A stretch of DNA of 64,000 bases. It comes from Syntrophorhabdaceae bacterium. Its GTDB lineage: Bacteria > Desulfobacterota > Syntrophorhabdia > Syntrophorhabdales > Syntrophorhabdaceae. Shown piece by piece: positions 1 through 7,830 of the stretch. The DNA lies in NCBI GenBank assembly GCA_036504895.1, contig DASXUJ010000062.1, positions 1 through 64,000 on the forward strand, given 5' to 3'. Position 1 is the stretch's first letter. Each line of letters opens with the position of its first letter. The notes beneath the pieces are model-generated. The model searched no databases. It was not told the origin of the DNA and was given only the letters and a program-made list of their open reading frames with translations. Both the position numbers and the translations under genes were made by a program.

Positions 1-2
1 AT

Positions 3-701
3 GCATCCGATTTTCTCTATCAGGTAAAAATCAAGAAGGAAGAGTCCTATGTATATTTCAAGAATGACCGGATCTGGTTCAAGAGAAATAACTGGATCAA
101 CAATATAGATTATTTTGATAATAAACTCGATAAGATCAAAGGCCTCACCGTCATCGAGCTCGCTCCCGACTACACTATCAAGAGACGCTTTGATGCAAAA
201 GAAGGCGTTTGGAAAGACGGCTCATGGACTTTTTATAATGTATCGGAAAGAAGTTTCGGTACGAATGGTTTTATATCAAAAAAAACGTACCCTGCCTTGA
301 GCAACCTCATTCAGGAACCTCCGGCCGTGTTTAAGATAGCGGAAAAAAATCCCGAAGAGATGGGCTACGGCGAACTCTCCCGTTACATTAAACGACTCAA
401 GCTGGACGGCCATGACGTGAGGAGGTATCTCGTTGACCTCTATAACAAGATTGCCTTCCCCTTCATTAACCTTATAATGGTATTTGCTGCCTTTTCCGTG
501 GGCCTCAGGTACAGCAAAACCAAACATATATCGAAAGGGATATTTGCGGGTATGTCGCTGGGGATTTTTTACTGGTTCCTTCACTCCGTCTCCCTGTCGC
601 TGGGGTATTCCGAAATATTCCCTCCCCTGTTCGCCGCCTGGTTTTCAAATCTTATTTTCTTCTCTTTCGGGATTATAGGTATCGTAACTTTAAGGACTTA
701 A
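3..701 (+). CDS. lptG: LptF/LptG family LPS-export permease, C-terminal part
   Basis: Only the end of this gene is in the window; the reading frame is open from base 3 to the stop at 701 (232 residues). LptF and LptG are the inner-membrane permease subunits that, with the LptB ATPase, extract lipopolysaccharide and pass it to the periplasmic bridge. The visible part has a soluble periplasmic beta-rich stretch (residues 1-110), a short amphipathic segment with YGELSRYIKRL, and then three hydrophobic helices, as at the end of this family. The start of the last membrane block, KIAFPFINLIMVF, is typical. Assignment to LptG rather than LptF is a guess because the N-terminus is missing. It shows that the organism has an outer membrane with LPS. 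Confidence 0.8.
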   Translation, partial: ASDFLYQVKIKKEESYVYFKNDRIWFKRNNWINNIDYFDNKLDKIKGLTVIELAPDYTIKRRFDAKEGVWKDGSWTFYNVSERSFGTNGFISKKTYPALSNLIQEPPAVFKIAEKNPEEMGYGELSRYIKRLKLDGHDVRRYLVDLYNKIAFPFINLIMVFAAFSVGLRYSKTKHISKGIFAGMSLGIFYWFLHSVSLSLGYSEIFPPLFAAWFSNLIFFSFGIIGIVTLRT

Positions 702-741
702 TTGATTTTATTTTGCATAGAAAGGTAAAAGGGTGTTTTAA

Positions 742-1221
742 GTGAAAGCGTATCTCGACATTGAAACGGACAGAAACGGAAACATTTGCGTTATCGGCAT
801 TCACACGGAACCCAGCGGGTTCGTCCAGTGGCACGGAGAGAACATCAACACGGACGATATAGAAAGGGAATTGCAGAGGGCCAGTACGATCGTCACTTTC
901 AACGGCGATCTCTTCGACCTGCCCACGATCAAGAAATACCTGAACATCGATCTGAAAGAAAAATGCAGCTCGAGGGATCTCTTTAAGGTGAAAAAGAAGC
1001 TCGGCATTAAAGGCGGGCTTAAAGACCTTGAAAAGATGTTCGGCATCAAACGGAAGACGGAGGGCATCAACGGATATAAAGCCGTGCTTCTCTGGGAGCG
1101 TTACATGAAGCGGGGAAGGCACTCCGATTTAAGCCTCCTTCTCGAATACAACAAGGAGGACGTGCTCAACCTCATCCCCCTGGAAGAAAAACTTGATGAG
1201 TTGAAAGGTACCATGAGGTGA
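742..1221 (+). CDS. RNase H-fold (DEDD) exonuclease-like protein, YprB type
   Basis: A 159-residue stand-alone ribonuclease H-like domain of the RNase_H_2/YprB group. The exonuclease motifs are visible: D6-I-E8 near the N-terminus, TFNGDLFDLP with N54/D59, SRDLF around D79, and the closing YNKED (Y136, D140). These acidic residues would bind the two catalytic metal ions. In other bacteria the domain is often fused to helicase or TPR segments; here it stands alone. The start is GTG, about 8 bases after AGGG. It follows lptG by 40 bases and its stop overlaps the next start (GTGA), so it is probably cotranscribed. The substrate cannot be told from sequence. Confidence 0.7.
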   Translation: MKAYLDIETDRNGNICVIGIHTEPSGFVQWHGENINTDDIERELQRASTIVTFNGDLFDLPTIKKYLNIDLKEKCSSRDLFKVKKKLGIKGGLKDLEKMFGIKRKTEGINGYKAVLLWERYMKRGRHSDLSLLLEYNKEDVLNLIPLEEKLDELKGTMR

Positions 1222-1928
1222 TACGATACGTCGAGCTCGATTCTTCGTATAATAAGATAAGTGCCCTATTCACCACTCCGGATGCGGGAAAGGGCCCCTT
1301 TCCCGCCGTCATCCTCTCCCATGGCCTGATCAGCTCGAAATCGAGCTCCAAGTATATGACCCTTTCGGAGCGCCTGGCTGCGTCGGGAATGGCTTCATGC
1401 CGCTTCGACTACCATGGCTGCGGGGAGAGCGGGGGAGACATCCGGAGCACCACCCTCACGATACGTCTCGAGAACCTCGACCGCATTTTTGATTACCTGA
1501 TATCCCGTCCTGATGTGGATGCGGAAAAGGTCGGCATGCTGGGGGCCAGCTTCGGTGGAGCCGCCTGCCTTGTCAAGGCATCGCGAGATAGTCGGATAAG
1601 ATGTGTCTCCCCCTGGGCAACACCTTACATGCTCGAGAAATCGGATGAGAAGATCGATGGCATCACGTTCGATGATGAGCTGTATGCCGACTTCGCGCGA
1701 TACGATATACTTGCCCTGGCAGGAACAGTCTCCAATGCTCTCGTGATTCACGGCGATGCCGACGACGTCGTTCCATGCCGCGAGGGGGTGGAGATTTATA
1801 ATGCGATCCGGGAGCCGAAAAGGCTGGAAATTATCGAGGGCGCCGACCACATCCTCTCTAACCCGATCCACCGGGAGAGGGCCGTCAGTCTTGCCGTGAG
1901 ATGGTTTGGAGAATATCTATTGAGATAG
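1218..1928 (+). CDS. alpha/beta hydrolase (serine esterase/peptidase-like)
   Basis: A 236-residue single-domain alpha/beta hydrolase with no signal peptide, so cytoplasmic. The triad is visible: nucleophile S111 in GASFGG, acid D182 or D183 in HGDADDVVP, and H211 in GADHIL. SHGL (about 34-37) marks the oxyanion turn and FDYHGCGESGG the usual loop after strand 4. It resembles the BAAT/dienelactone-like and CocE/YhfR groups of small hydrolases; the natural substrate is unknown. The GTG start overlaps the stop of the RNase H-like gene by four bases (GTGA), indicating translational coupling. It converges on the next gene with only 11 bases between stops. Confidence 0.75.
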   Translation: MIRYVELDSSYNKISALFTTPDAGKGPFPAVILSHGLISSKSSSKYMTLSERLAASGMASCRFDYHGCGESGGDIRSTTLTIRLENLDRIFDYLISRPDVDAEKVGMLGASFGGAACLVKASRDSRIRCVSPWATPYMLEKSDEKIDGITFDDELYADFARYDILALAGTVSNALVIHGDADDVVPCREGVEIYNAIREPKRLEIIEGADHILSNPIHRERAVSLAVRWFGEYLLR

Positions 1929-1939
1929 ATCCGGAGAAT

Positions 1940-2623
1940 TTATAGAGGCGCCTTTTTCTTTTCTCCCCTCTCTCTTACCTTGTCTTTTATCAGGTCGGCA
2001 AGGACATGGCTCAAGCCTATGCCGAGAGCGAGGGACATGGTCATGATAATCCCACCGAATATGATAAGAAAACTGATGGTGATGATCGTGTTGCCCACAC
2101 CCATGTATTCGAATACAATGCCAAAGGTGATAATAATGAGGAAAACCCTCACTCCTTTGGCGATCAGGTCCCCATACCTCACATTCGCATTTTCACAGGT
2201 AATGAAGATGACCCGGTTGATAAAATTTGCGAAGATAATCCCGAACACTATAATAAAAAGAGAGACGGCGATATTGGGTAAGGCGCTGGAGATCTTGGAA
2301 GTGTATTCCGAAAACTGGGTAATTCCGATAAAATTCAGCCCGAAGGAGAAGGAGGCGACGATAATCACCCAATAGGCGATCTTGCCGATTATAACCGAAG
2401 GGAGGACCTTTACGCCCCCCTTTTCCAGGAAATTCTTTATTCCTACTTCCTCGGCCCATCGGTCAAAGCGGAAAAGCATGAGAAGTTTTATAAGGACCTT
2501 CTTTATAAACCAGCTCACGATGAATCCCAGGATCATCACTATGATCATCACGATTATGTTGAGGAAGACTTCCGTGAAATTCTCATAGAGATCGACGAAC
2601 ATATCTTTGAAGAACTCTTTCAT
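1940..2623 (-). CDS. MscS-type conserved TM-helix membrane protein
   Basis: A 227-residue, almost wholly hydrophobic protein with about five membrane helices and a basic C-terminal tail. It looks like the short family built from the conserved TM helix found in some mechanosensitive-channel relatives, without the beta domain of full MscS. The pattern of ISSALPNIAVSLFIIVFG followed by an ALGIGLSHVLADL pore-like helix fits this. Channel activity is inferred, not shown. An upstream ATG at 2632 is in frame, but the predicted -10 box covers it, so ATG 2623 is preferred. That start has no Shine-Dalgarno sequence and lies 7 bases after the -10 box, which suggests a leaderless mRNA. Confidence 0.65.
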   Translation of the reverse strand: MKEFFKDMFVDLYENFTEVFLNIIVMIIVMILGFIVSWFIKKVLIKLLMLFRFDRWAEEVGIKNFLEKGGVKVLPSVIIGKIAYWVIIVASFSFGLNFIGITQFSEYTSKISSALPNIAVSLFIIVFGIIFANFINRVIFITCENANVRYGDLIAKGVRVFLIIITFGIVFEYMGVGNTIITISFLIIFGGIIMTMSLALGIGLSHVLADLIKDKVRERGEKKKAPL

Positions 2624-2630
2624 GGGTGAC

Positions 2631-2659
2631 ATCTTATTAGAACTCAGTGACTATGTCAA
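2631..2659 (-). promoter_or_regulatory. predicted sigma70 promoter of the MscS-like gene (leaderless)
   Basis: On the minus strand TTGACA (2659-2654), a 17-base spacer and TAAGAT (2636-2631) form a good housekeeping promoter. The -10 box ends 7 bases before ATG 2623, placing the predicted transcription start at or next to the start codon. There is no ribosome-binding site. Confidence 0.55.
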
Positions 2660-2939
2660 TCAAAAATCACCACCAAACCGGTCGCATACAGCATACCCGA
2701 CCTATGGGGCGGATTTGCCGGCCTTTCCCCATCGCGGGCTTCCATGGCCGGGGCATGATTTCGGTAAATCCTGATATAGGTCGGAAGGCCACAAAATTAC
2801 GGTAAGCCCGAAAAGCCTTCGTGACCGTGAATTCCCGCCTTTCCGGCCCTCCGGCCACTTTCGGGTAGTTTCACTTTTCTATTGACTTTCACCCCCATAT
2901 CCGTTAGGAATTCTTAAAAAGAAAGGAGGTAAAACAGAT
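2633..2939. other. intergenic region between divergent genes (about 310 bases)
   Basis: No credible gene is seen here; the one reading frame of 63 codons on the minus strand lacks a ribosome-binding site and recognisable features. The region holds the promoter of the MscS-like gene at its left end and, at its right end, a candidate ferredoxin promoter plus a strong ribosome-binding site. The GC-rich middle has short inverted GGCC/CCGG runs but no clear hairpin-plus-T-tract and no recognised RNA. Confidence 0.5.
2882..2910 (+). promoter_or_regulatory. candidate promoter of the ferredoxin gene
   Basis: TTGACT (2882-2887) is followed after 17 bases by TAGGAA (2905-2910). The -35 box is good and the -10 box weak (3 of 6). 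It lies just upstream of the strong AAAGGAGGT ribosome-binding site at 2922-2930. Confidence 0.35.
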
Positions 2940-3113
2940 ATGCCCGCGAAGATCGATGTAGAAAATTGTACAGGATGTGGAGCATGCGCCGAGGTTTGTC
3001 CTGCCGATGCATTAACGGTTGACGATACGGCAAAGGTCGACTCTGAGCTCTGCACAGAGTGTGGGGCTTGCGTTGAAGAATGCCCCGTGGAAGCTATAAC
3101 CCTGGATGAATGA
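2940..3113 (+). CDS. 2[4Fe-4S] bacterial-type ferredoxin
   Basis: A 57-residue clostridial-type ferredoxin. Two complete cluster motifs are present: C10-x2-C13-x2-C16-x3-C20-P and C38-x2-C41-x2-C44-x3-C48-P. The two halves are similar, the known internal duplication of this family. It is a cytoplasmic low-potential electron carrier. AAAGGAGGT lies 9 bases before ATG. The gene ends at a strong hairpin shared with the converging oxidoreductase gene. It is monocistronic, and its nearest redox neighbour is the membrane iron-sulfur protein on the other strand; whether they are partners is not known. Confidence 0.95.
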   Translation: MPAKIDVENCTGCGACAEVCPADALTVDDTAKVDSELCTECGACVEECPVEAITLDE

Positions 3114-3130
3114 TGCTGTTCCGTGAAAAC

Positions 3131-3160
3131 ATAAAAGGATGGGCAAGCCCATCCTTTTAT
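3131..3160. terminator. bidirectional intrinsic terminator
   Basis: A perfect 14-base inverted repeat with a 2-base centre, ATAAAAGGATGGGC and its complement. On both strands the stem is followed by TTTTAT, so it can stop transcription of ferredoxin (plus) and of the HdrD-like gene (minus), which converge here. A weaker outer pairing CCGTGA/TCACGG extends it. Confidence 0.8.
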
Positions 3161-3185
3161 GTGATCCTCACGGTGAAACCGGATT

Positions 3186-5186
3186 TTACAAACCTTCCGC
3201 CACAATCTCCGAAATATCACGCGCCTTCATGGTTTCGCCCTTCTCCTTATCCTTGATCGCATCTTCCATCATGATAAGGCAATAGGGACATCCCGTCACC
3301 ACCGTGTTCGCGGACAGTGCAATGGCTTCATCCATCCTGTTGTGGTTTATCCTCTTGTGGTGCTCTTCCATCCATATCCTGCCGCCGCCGCCGCCGCAGC
3401 AGAACCCTTCATCTCTGTTCCGGTCCATTTCTACGTATGAGCCTTTCTTGACTCTGTCGACCAGGTCTCTCGGGGCATCGAAGATCCTGTTGACTCTTCC
3501 GAGATAACAGGGATCGTGGAATGTGGTAATGCCCTCGAGGGTCGGGCTGATGGAGATCTTCCCCTGCCGCGCGAGCATCGAGATCATCTCCGTATGATGG
3601 ATTACCTCGTAGTTGCCGCCCAACTGAGGATAATCGTTCTTCAGCGTGTTATAGCAGTGCGGGCAGGCGGTAATGATCTTCTTCACGCCCAGCTCATTAA
3701 GAAGGGCCACATTACCCTCGGCCATTTCCTGATACTGATATTCGTTTCCGGTCCTCCTCAGGGGATCGCCGCAACACTTTTCATCAGGTCCCAATACCCC
3801 GAAAGAGACCCCCGCCTTCTGCAGTATGGTCGCCACTGATTTGGCTATCTTCCTGTTCCTGTCGTCAAGGGAGGCTACGCAGCCGACCCAGTAGAGGTAC
3901 TCCACTTCCTCTTCCGTCGCCTTCTTTACCTCGAGGCCTTCCGTCCACTCCAGTCTCTGGCTCTTGCCCATACCGTACGGGTCGGATCTCTGCTGGAGGT
4001 TCTTGTAAAGGAGCTTCATTTCGGAGCTTACCTTGCTCAGGGTCATCGTGAGATAACGTCTCATCTCGATATTCTTATCGAAGGTCGGGATAGACACGGG
4101 ACAGTTCACCTGACAGGAAAGACAGGCCGTGCAGGACCAGAGGGTCTCTTCCTGGATGACGTTGTCGATGATGCCTTCCTCGTTCTTTATCCCCTGTGCC
4201 GCCCTCTCCCATTCGCCTTTCAGGTCCTGAATCAATTTCTTCGGCGAGAGGGGCTTTTCGGTATTATACGCAGGACAGCGCTCCTGGCACCTGCCGCACC
4301 TGGTACAGGCATCGAGGTCAAAAATCTGCCTCCAATTGAAGCCGTCTATGGCATTTACGCCGAATTCCTCTGCGTTCTCGAAATCTTCGATCGCGGGAAG
4401 GGCCCCGCGCGGCGCATCCTCAACGCCCCTGAACATCATGTTGAGCGAAGAGGTGATTATGTGCAACAGCCTGGAATACGCGATATAGACAATGAGTCCG
4501 AAGGAGAGGAGCATGTGGAAATACCAGAAGAACTTGTGGCCTGCCGAAATGCTTTCTTTTGAAGCTCCTGCAAAGAGGGAAGAGATCCCCCACCCGACAA
4601 AGCTCCATGCTTCGAATTCGGGCCTGCCCTCCCCGGCAATCCTCGCGCCTTCCACGATGAATCCGGTAACAAGGACCACGAGAATCCAGACCAAAGTGAT
4701 AAGATCGTCCGGCTTGCTATCGAGCCTGTCAGGTTTGGTTACGTATCTGCGGTACATGGCCATGAGAATGCCTACTATTGCCGCGATACCGCCCAGTTCC
4801 AGGAAGAAGGAGAATATCAGGTAGAAATCGCCCTTGATGAATTCAACTCCCCAGATGAGCCGGACCACGTCATCCTGTAACGCCACCAGTGCCGTGCCGA
4901 TCGCCAGAACAAGAAATCCCCAGAAGAGAAAGAGGTGCATAAAACCGGGGTAGCCTTCCTTTGCCCGTAAAATGGTTCTGTGGAATATTCCGCTCTTAAT
5001 GAAGTAACCTATTCGCTGACCGAGATCCTTCTTAAAATCGAAAGGCGCACTTTTACCCATACGCCACATGTCATATCTCTTCTTAAGACCGTAAATCAGG
5101 AAGATAAAAGTTACTATCATTAGTGCGTAGGTGATCCACCTCGCTCCCTGACCGACGTTCCAGAAGATTTCTCTGCCGATTTCCAT
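3186..5186 (-). CDS. membrane-bound iron-sulfur oxidoreductase (NarI-like + HdrD-like)
   Basis: A 666-residue fusion. The N-terminal ~250 residues form five membrane helices resembling the cytochrome b (NarI-type) subunit, with histidines in FMHLFLFWG and GHKFFWYFHM suited to heme ligation. Next come two [4Fe-4S] motifs, CTRCGRCQERCP and CTACLSCQVNCP, then two CCG domains as in heterodisulfide reductase HdrD (EKCCGDP and GFCCGGGGG). Such proteins are thought to pass electrons between ETF or a thiol/disulfide partner and menaquinone (the so-called ETF:menaquinone oxidoreductase in syntrophs). No etf genes are nearby. AGGAGG 7 bases upstream favours ATG 5186 over ATG 5189 or an upstream in-frame start at 5249. 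Confidence 0.85.
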   Translation of the reverse strand: MEIGREIFWNVGQGARWITYALMIVTFIFLIYGLKKRYDMWRMGKSAPFDFKKDLGQRIGYFIKSGIFHRTILRAKEGYPGFMHLFLFWGFLVLAIGTALVALQDDVVRLIWGVEFIKGDFYLIFSFFLELGGIAAIVGILMAMYRRYVTKPDRLDSKPDDLITLVWILVVLVTGFIVEGARIAGEGRPEFEAWSFVGWGISSLFAGASKESISAGHKFFWYFHMLLSFGLIVYIAYSRLLHIITSSLNMMFRGVEDAPRGALPAIEDFENAEEFGVNAIDGFNWRQIFDLDACTRCGRCQERCPAYNTEKPLSPKKLIQDLKGEWERAAQGIKNEEGIIDNVIQEETLWSCTACLSCQVNCPVSIPTFDKNIEMRRYLTMTLSKVSSEMKLLYKNLQQRSDPYGMGKSQRLEWTEGLEVKKATEEEVEYLYWVGCVASLDDRNRKIAKSVATILQKAGVSFGVLGPDEKCCGDPLRRTGNEYQYQEMAEGNVALLNELGVKKIITACPHCYNTLKNDYPQLGGNYEVIHHTEMISMLARQGKISISPTLEGITTFHDPCYLGRVNRIFDAPRDLVDRVKKGSYVEMDRNRDEGFCCGGGGGRIWMEEHHKRINHNRMDEAIALSANTVVTGCPYCLIMMEDAIKDKEKGETMKARDISEIVAEGL

Positions 5187-5345
5187 CATCCAGCCTCCTA
5201 AACCGTGATTTTCCCATATATTATCATAAAAATCACCTGAAGGGCACAAATTTATGTGAAAAAAAATACAAAAAAATCACCTGTCAAAAGAGCATGATTA
5301 GTCTCTGTTTTGTCAATTCATACGTAGATATAATGAAAAAATATC

Positions 5346-5374
5346 TTGACATCTTTTTGCGTATTCTGATAAAA
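5346..5374 (+). promoter_or_regulatory. candidate promoter of the NlpC/P60 gene
   Basis: TTGACA (5346-5351) followed after 16-17 bases by GATAAA/ATAAAA (5368-5374). It lies about 45 bases before the start codon. A perfect TATAAT at 5329-5334 lacks a -35 at usable distance. Confidence 0.4.
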
Positions 5375-5419
5375 CCCTACATAAGTTCTGCATCTCAAAA
5401 CAAAACCGAAACGGGGTAA

Positions 5420-6409
5420 ATGAAGAGACTCACAATAACGGCTCTCACAAGTTTATGCTTCATCTTATCGCTTGCGGTTTCCGCCTTCAGTGCACCGGCC
5501 AGTAGGGTAAAATCAAACGAGAAGCTGCAGACGTCGTCCAAGAAGCAACATGCCGGCGGCGAAAAGCAAAAAATTGTCGATAGACAGAAATCCTCAAAAA
5601 CATCGAAAACACAAGTCTCGAGTCAGCGCCAGCGGCTGAGAGCCGAGAGGGACCGCAAAATGGCGGCGAAAAGCGCCGGAGGAATGAAAAACTCCCGTAT
5701 TGCCCGCGTCCCGGCAGTGATCGAAGAGGTTGAAAATGACGGGGAGTTCCTGGAGTACAAGGTAAGGAAGGGAGATACCCTCGAAAACGTTGCATTGCGC
5801 TTTGGCCTCGAAAGAGATGATATTCTCGAATCCAATAATAACCTGGGAAAAAGGCTTGCCCCTGGAATAACGCTCCTCATCCCTAAAATAGGCGAGGACG
5901 GAAAGGATGACGGTTTTATCGATTTGCCAGGCAGGCCCATGAAACCATGGAAAACCCATGAAGAAAAATATATGCTCGTCAAAGTAGCGAAAAGCTTTAT
6001 GGGCGCTCCTTACCGCTACGGCGGCGACAGTGTGCGGGGCCTTGATTGCTCCGCTTTCGTAAAGAAAATTTATGATATTTTCGATGTCCAGCTCCCGAGG
6101 AGCGCCAGGGATCAATTTAAAGTGGGTCCCAAAGTGGAAAAGGATGAACTGTCTGTGGGGGATCTTGTCTTCTTCAGGACAAAGAGATTTGTGAAATATC
6201 CTACTCACGTAGGCATCTATATCGGAGAAGGCAAATTTATTCATTCTTCTTCCGCCCACTGCAAAATCGGCGTGAGAGTCGATTCACTCCAGTCTGATTT
6301 TTACACGAAGACCTTTATGGGCGGCACAAGGATAAAGAAATCGCCCGACGAGACTCCCGACATCACCAAGAATCCCGATCTACCTTTAAACTTCAACCAT
6401 AATTCCTGA
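5420..6409 (+). CDS. LysM and NlpC/P60 domain cell-wall endopeptidase
   Basis: A 329-residue exported peptidoglycan hydrolase. Residues 1-25 form a signal peptide ending SAFSA. A basic, low-complexity linker (26-105) is followed by one LysM domain (about 112-156, starting YKVRKGDTLENVA), which binds glycan strands. The NlpC/P60 domain follows (about 185-310) with catalytic C210 in LDCSAF, H263 in THVGIY and H275 in FIHSSS. It would cut stem peptides in the periplasm, for example D-Glu-diaminopimelate bonds as known for the family. A GGGGT ribosome-binding site precedes ATG. The next gene follows after only 5 bases, so the two may be cotranscribed. Confidence 0.9.
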   Translation: MKRLTITALTSLCFILSLAVSAFSAPASRVKSNEKLQTSSKKQHAGGEKQKIVDRQKSSKTSKTQVSSQRQRLRAERDRKMAAKSAGGMKNSRIARVPAVIEEVENDGEFLEYKVRKGDTLENVALRFGLERDDILESNNNLGKRLAPGITLLIPKIGEDGKDDGFIDLPGRPMKPWKTHEEKYMLVKVAKSFMGAPYRYGGDSVRGLDCSAFVKKIYDIFDVQLPRSARDQFKVGPKVEKDELSVGDLVFFRTKRFVKYPTHVGIYIGEGKFIHSSSAHCKIGVRVDSLQSDFYTKTFMGGTRIKKSPDETPDITKNPDLPLNFNHNS

Positions 6410-6414
6410 TTCAC

Positions 6415-7323
6415 GTGAAGAAGTATCTGCTTCTTCTCGGCCTCTCCTTTTCTCTTCAGGGCTTCGGCTACTACTGCCTTGTGCATCGTGTCGAGCCCTT
6501 CTGCTATTTCTTCTATGTCACCTCATGGTGGTCCTTTATAATTCTCGCCGATGCGGTCCTGGCCGCAAAGAAAGGCAGGCTGTCGGTTCTCGACAGGCGT
6601 CTTCCCCTCACGGTCTTCGTCTCCTGCGGCTACTGGTGTCTCTTCGAAATCCTGAACCTACGGCTTCAGAACTGGCATTACATAGCCCTTCCCGAAGAAA
6701 GGGCTATACGGTACGCGGCCTATCTGCTTTCCTACGGGACCGTCGTTCCCGCGATCTATCTCACGGACGAGCTTCTCCGTCATATCTTCCCCGGTGAGCT
6801 CAGGATACGACCCCGATCCATACCCTCCCGCTATCCTGCCTACGCTTTGACAACGGGATTTCTCTGTCTCCTTCTGCTCCTTATTTTCCCTTCTGTCGCC
6901 TTCCCGCTCGCATGGGTCTTCCTCGCCCTTCTCATTGACGGCTATAATTATCTACGGGGGTATCGATCTTTTGCAGGTGATCTCGAGGCAGGCACCCTTG
7001 CCGCCTGTCTCAGGGGAGCCACCGCCGGGCTGTTTTGCGGGGTCATCTGGGAAGCATGGAATTACCGCGCCTTATCGAAGTGGATCTACACGGTTCCTTT
7101 CGTAGAGGGTCCGAAGATTTTCGAGATGCCTTTGGCCGGTTATATCGGTTTTTTGGCTTTCGGCATCGAAACCATCGCGCTCCTCAATCTTCTTGAAGGC
7201 ATCTCCCGGGACCGTATTCCCCTTTATGTGCCGGCAACGCTCGCCTTAGCCGTCTCCCTTGTCGTCTTTCCTTTTATCGACCGGTATACGGTTCTTTCTT
7301 TTGTGCCTGCGATATATCGTTGA
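6415..7323 (+). CDS. polytopic membrane protein of unknown function
   Basis: I do not recognise this 302-residue protein. It has about eight or nine hydrophobic helices spread evenly and no signal peptide cleavage site. It is rich in tryptophan and tyrosine (YVTSWWSF, WEAWNYRALSKWIY), and the C-terminal third has a polar conserved-looking stretch, GPKIFEMPLAGYIGF, followed by a glutamate in a helix (FGIETIALL). That suggests a small-molecule binding membrane enzyme or transporter, but nothing defines a substrate. The GTG start lies 5 bases after the cell-wall hydrolase stop, with no strong ribosome-binding site, consistent with coupling. It might serve the envelope like its neighbour. Confidence 0.6.
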   Translation: MKKYLLLLGLSFSLQGFGYYCLVHRVEPFCYFFYVTSWWSFIILADAVLAAKKGRLSVLDRRLPLTVFVSCGYWCLFEILNLRLQNWHYIALPEERAIRYAAYLLSYGTVVPAIYLTDELLRHIFPGELRIRPRSIPSRYPAYALTTGFLCLLLLLIFPSVAFPLAWVFLALLIDGYNYLRGYRSFAGDLEAGTLAACLRGATAGLFCGVIWEAWNYRALSKWIYTVPFVEGPKIFEMPLAGYIGFLAFGIETIALLNLLEGISRDRIPLYVPATLALAVSLVVFPFIDRYTVLSFVPAIYR

Positions 7324-7349
7324 CAGGAACCGTCCCGGTATGGTCAAAT
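7320..7349 (+). promoter_or_regulatory. candidate leaderless promoter of the TPR gene
   Basis: TTGACA (7320-7325), an 18-base spacer and TCAAAT (7344-7349; 4 of 6). ATG 7357 begins 7 bases after the -10 box and has no Shine-Dalgarno sequence. This is weaker than the other leaderless candidates because A2 of the -10 box is absent. Confidence 0.35.
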
Positions 7350-7356
7350 AAATCCC

Positions 7357-7818
7357 ATGACAAAAAGAAAGGTAATGGAAGAGATAAAAAAGCCCGATTT
7401 CTTGATGGTGGCGGTCCAATCGGCGATCACCTACGTGCGCACCCACCTGAAACTGGTCATCATCGCCGCGGCCGTCTGCTGTATCGCGGGTCTTTCAGTC
7501 TTTGCCTACGCGGCATACGAGGATCGAAAAAGCGCCAAAGCCCAATCTGCCATTATGGAAGGGGTAAAGAGCCTGGAATCATACAATCAGGCGGGTAAGA
7601 AAGAAGACCTCGATAAAGCCGAAACAATCTTCCAGAAGGTGGTAAAAGAGAAGCCCGGGAAGATTTACATGGTAGCCGAACTTTATCTGGGCACCGTCTA
7701 TGCCCTCAAGGGCCGTGCCGATGACGCGAAAAACATTTACCGCCGTCTTGCCAGGAAAGGACCAACAGTGGTGAGGATGTTGGCCGAAAAGGCCCTGCTC
7801 AACCTCGATACGAAATAG
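7357..7818 (+). CDS. single-pass membrane protein with TPR-like domain (YfgM-like)
   Basis: A 153-residue protein with a short basic cytoplasmic N-terminus, one membrane helix at about residues 28-50 (VIIAAAVCCIAGLSVFAYAA), and a helical C-terminal domain of tetratricopeptide type (LYLGTVYALKGRADDAKNIY is a clear repeat). This layout resembles YfgM-type ancillary proteins near the Sec translocon, but the similarity is structural rather than strong. A second in-frame ATG lies at 7375. Neither start has a good ribosome-binding site; the first lies 7 bases after a possible -10 box. It converges with the TolC-family gene. Confidence 0.6.
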   Translation: MTKRKVMEEIKKPDFLMVAVQSAITYVRTHLKLVIIAAAVCCIAGLSVFAYAAYEDRKSAKAQSAIMEGVKSLESYNQAGKKEDLDKAETIFQKVVKEKPGKIYMVAELYLGTVYALKGRADDAKNIYRRLARKGPTVVRMLAEKALLNLDTK

Positions 7819-7830
7819 ATTTTCCCTTTA

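Noticed and set aside
1945-1960. AGGCGCCT followed by T run as terminator between converging genes
   Set aside because: The stem is only four base pairs without loop and lies inside the MscS-like coding sequence.
2667-2858. A 63-codon open frame in the gap before ferredoxin
   Set aside because: No ribosome-binding site, composition unlike neighbours and no recognised feature.
5329-5334. Perfect TATAAT before the NlpC/P60 gene
   Set aside because: No -35 box at usable spacing (TTGTCA is 13 bases away); the TTGACA at 5346 is a better candidate.
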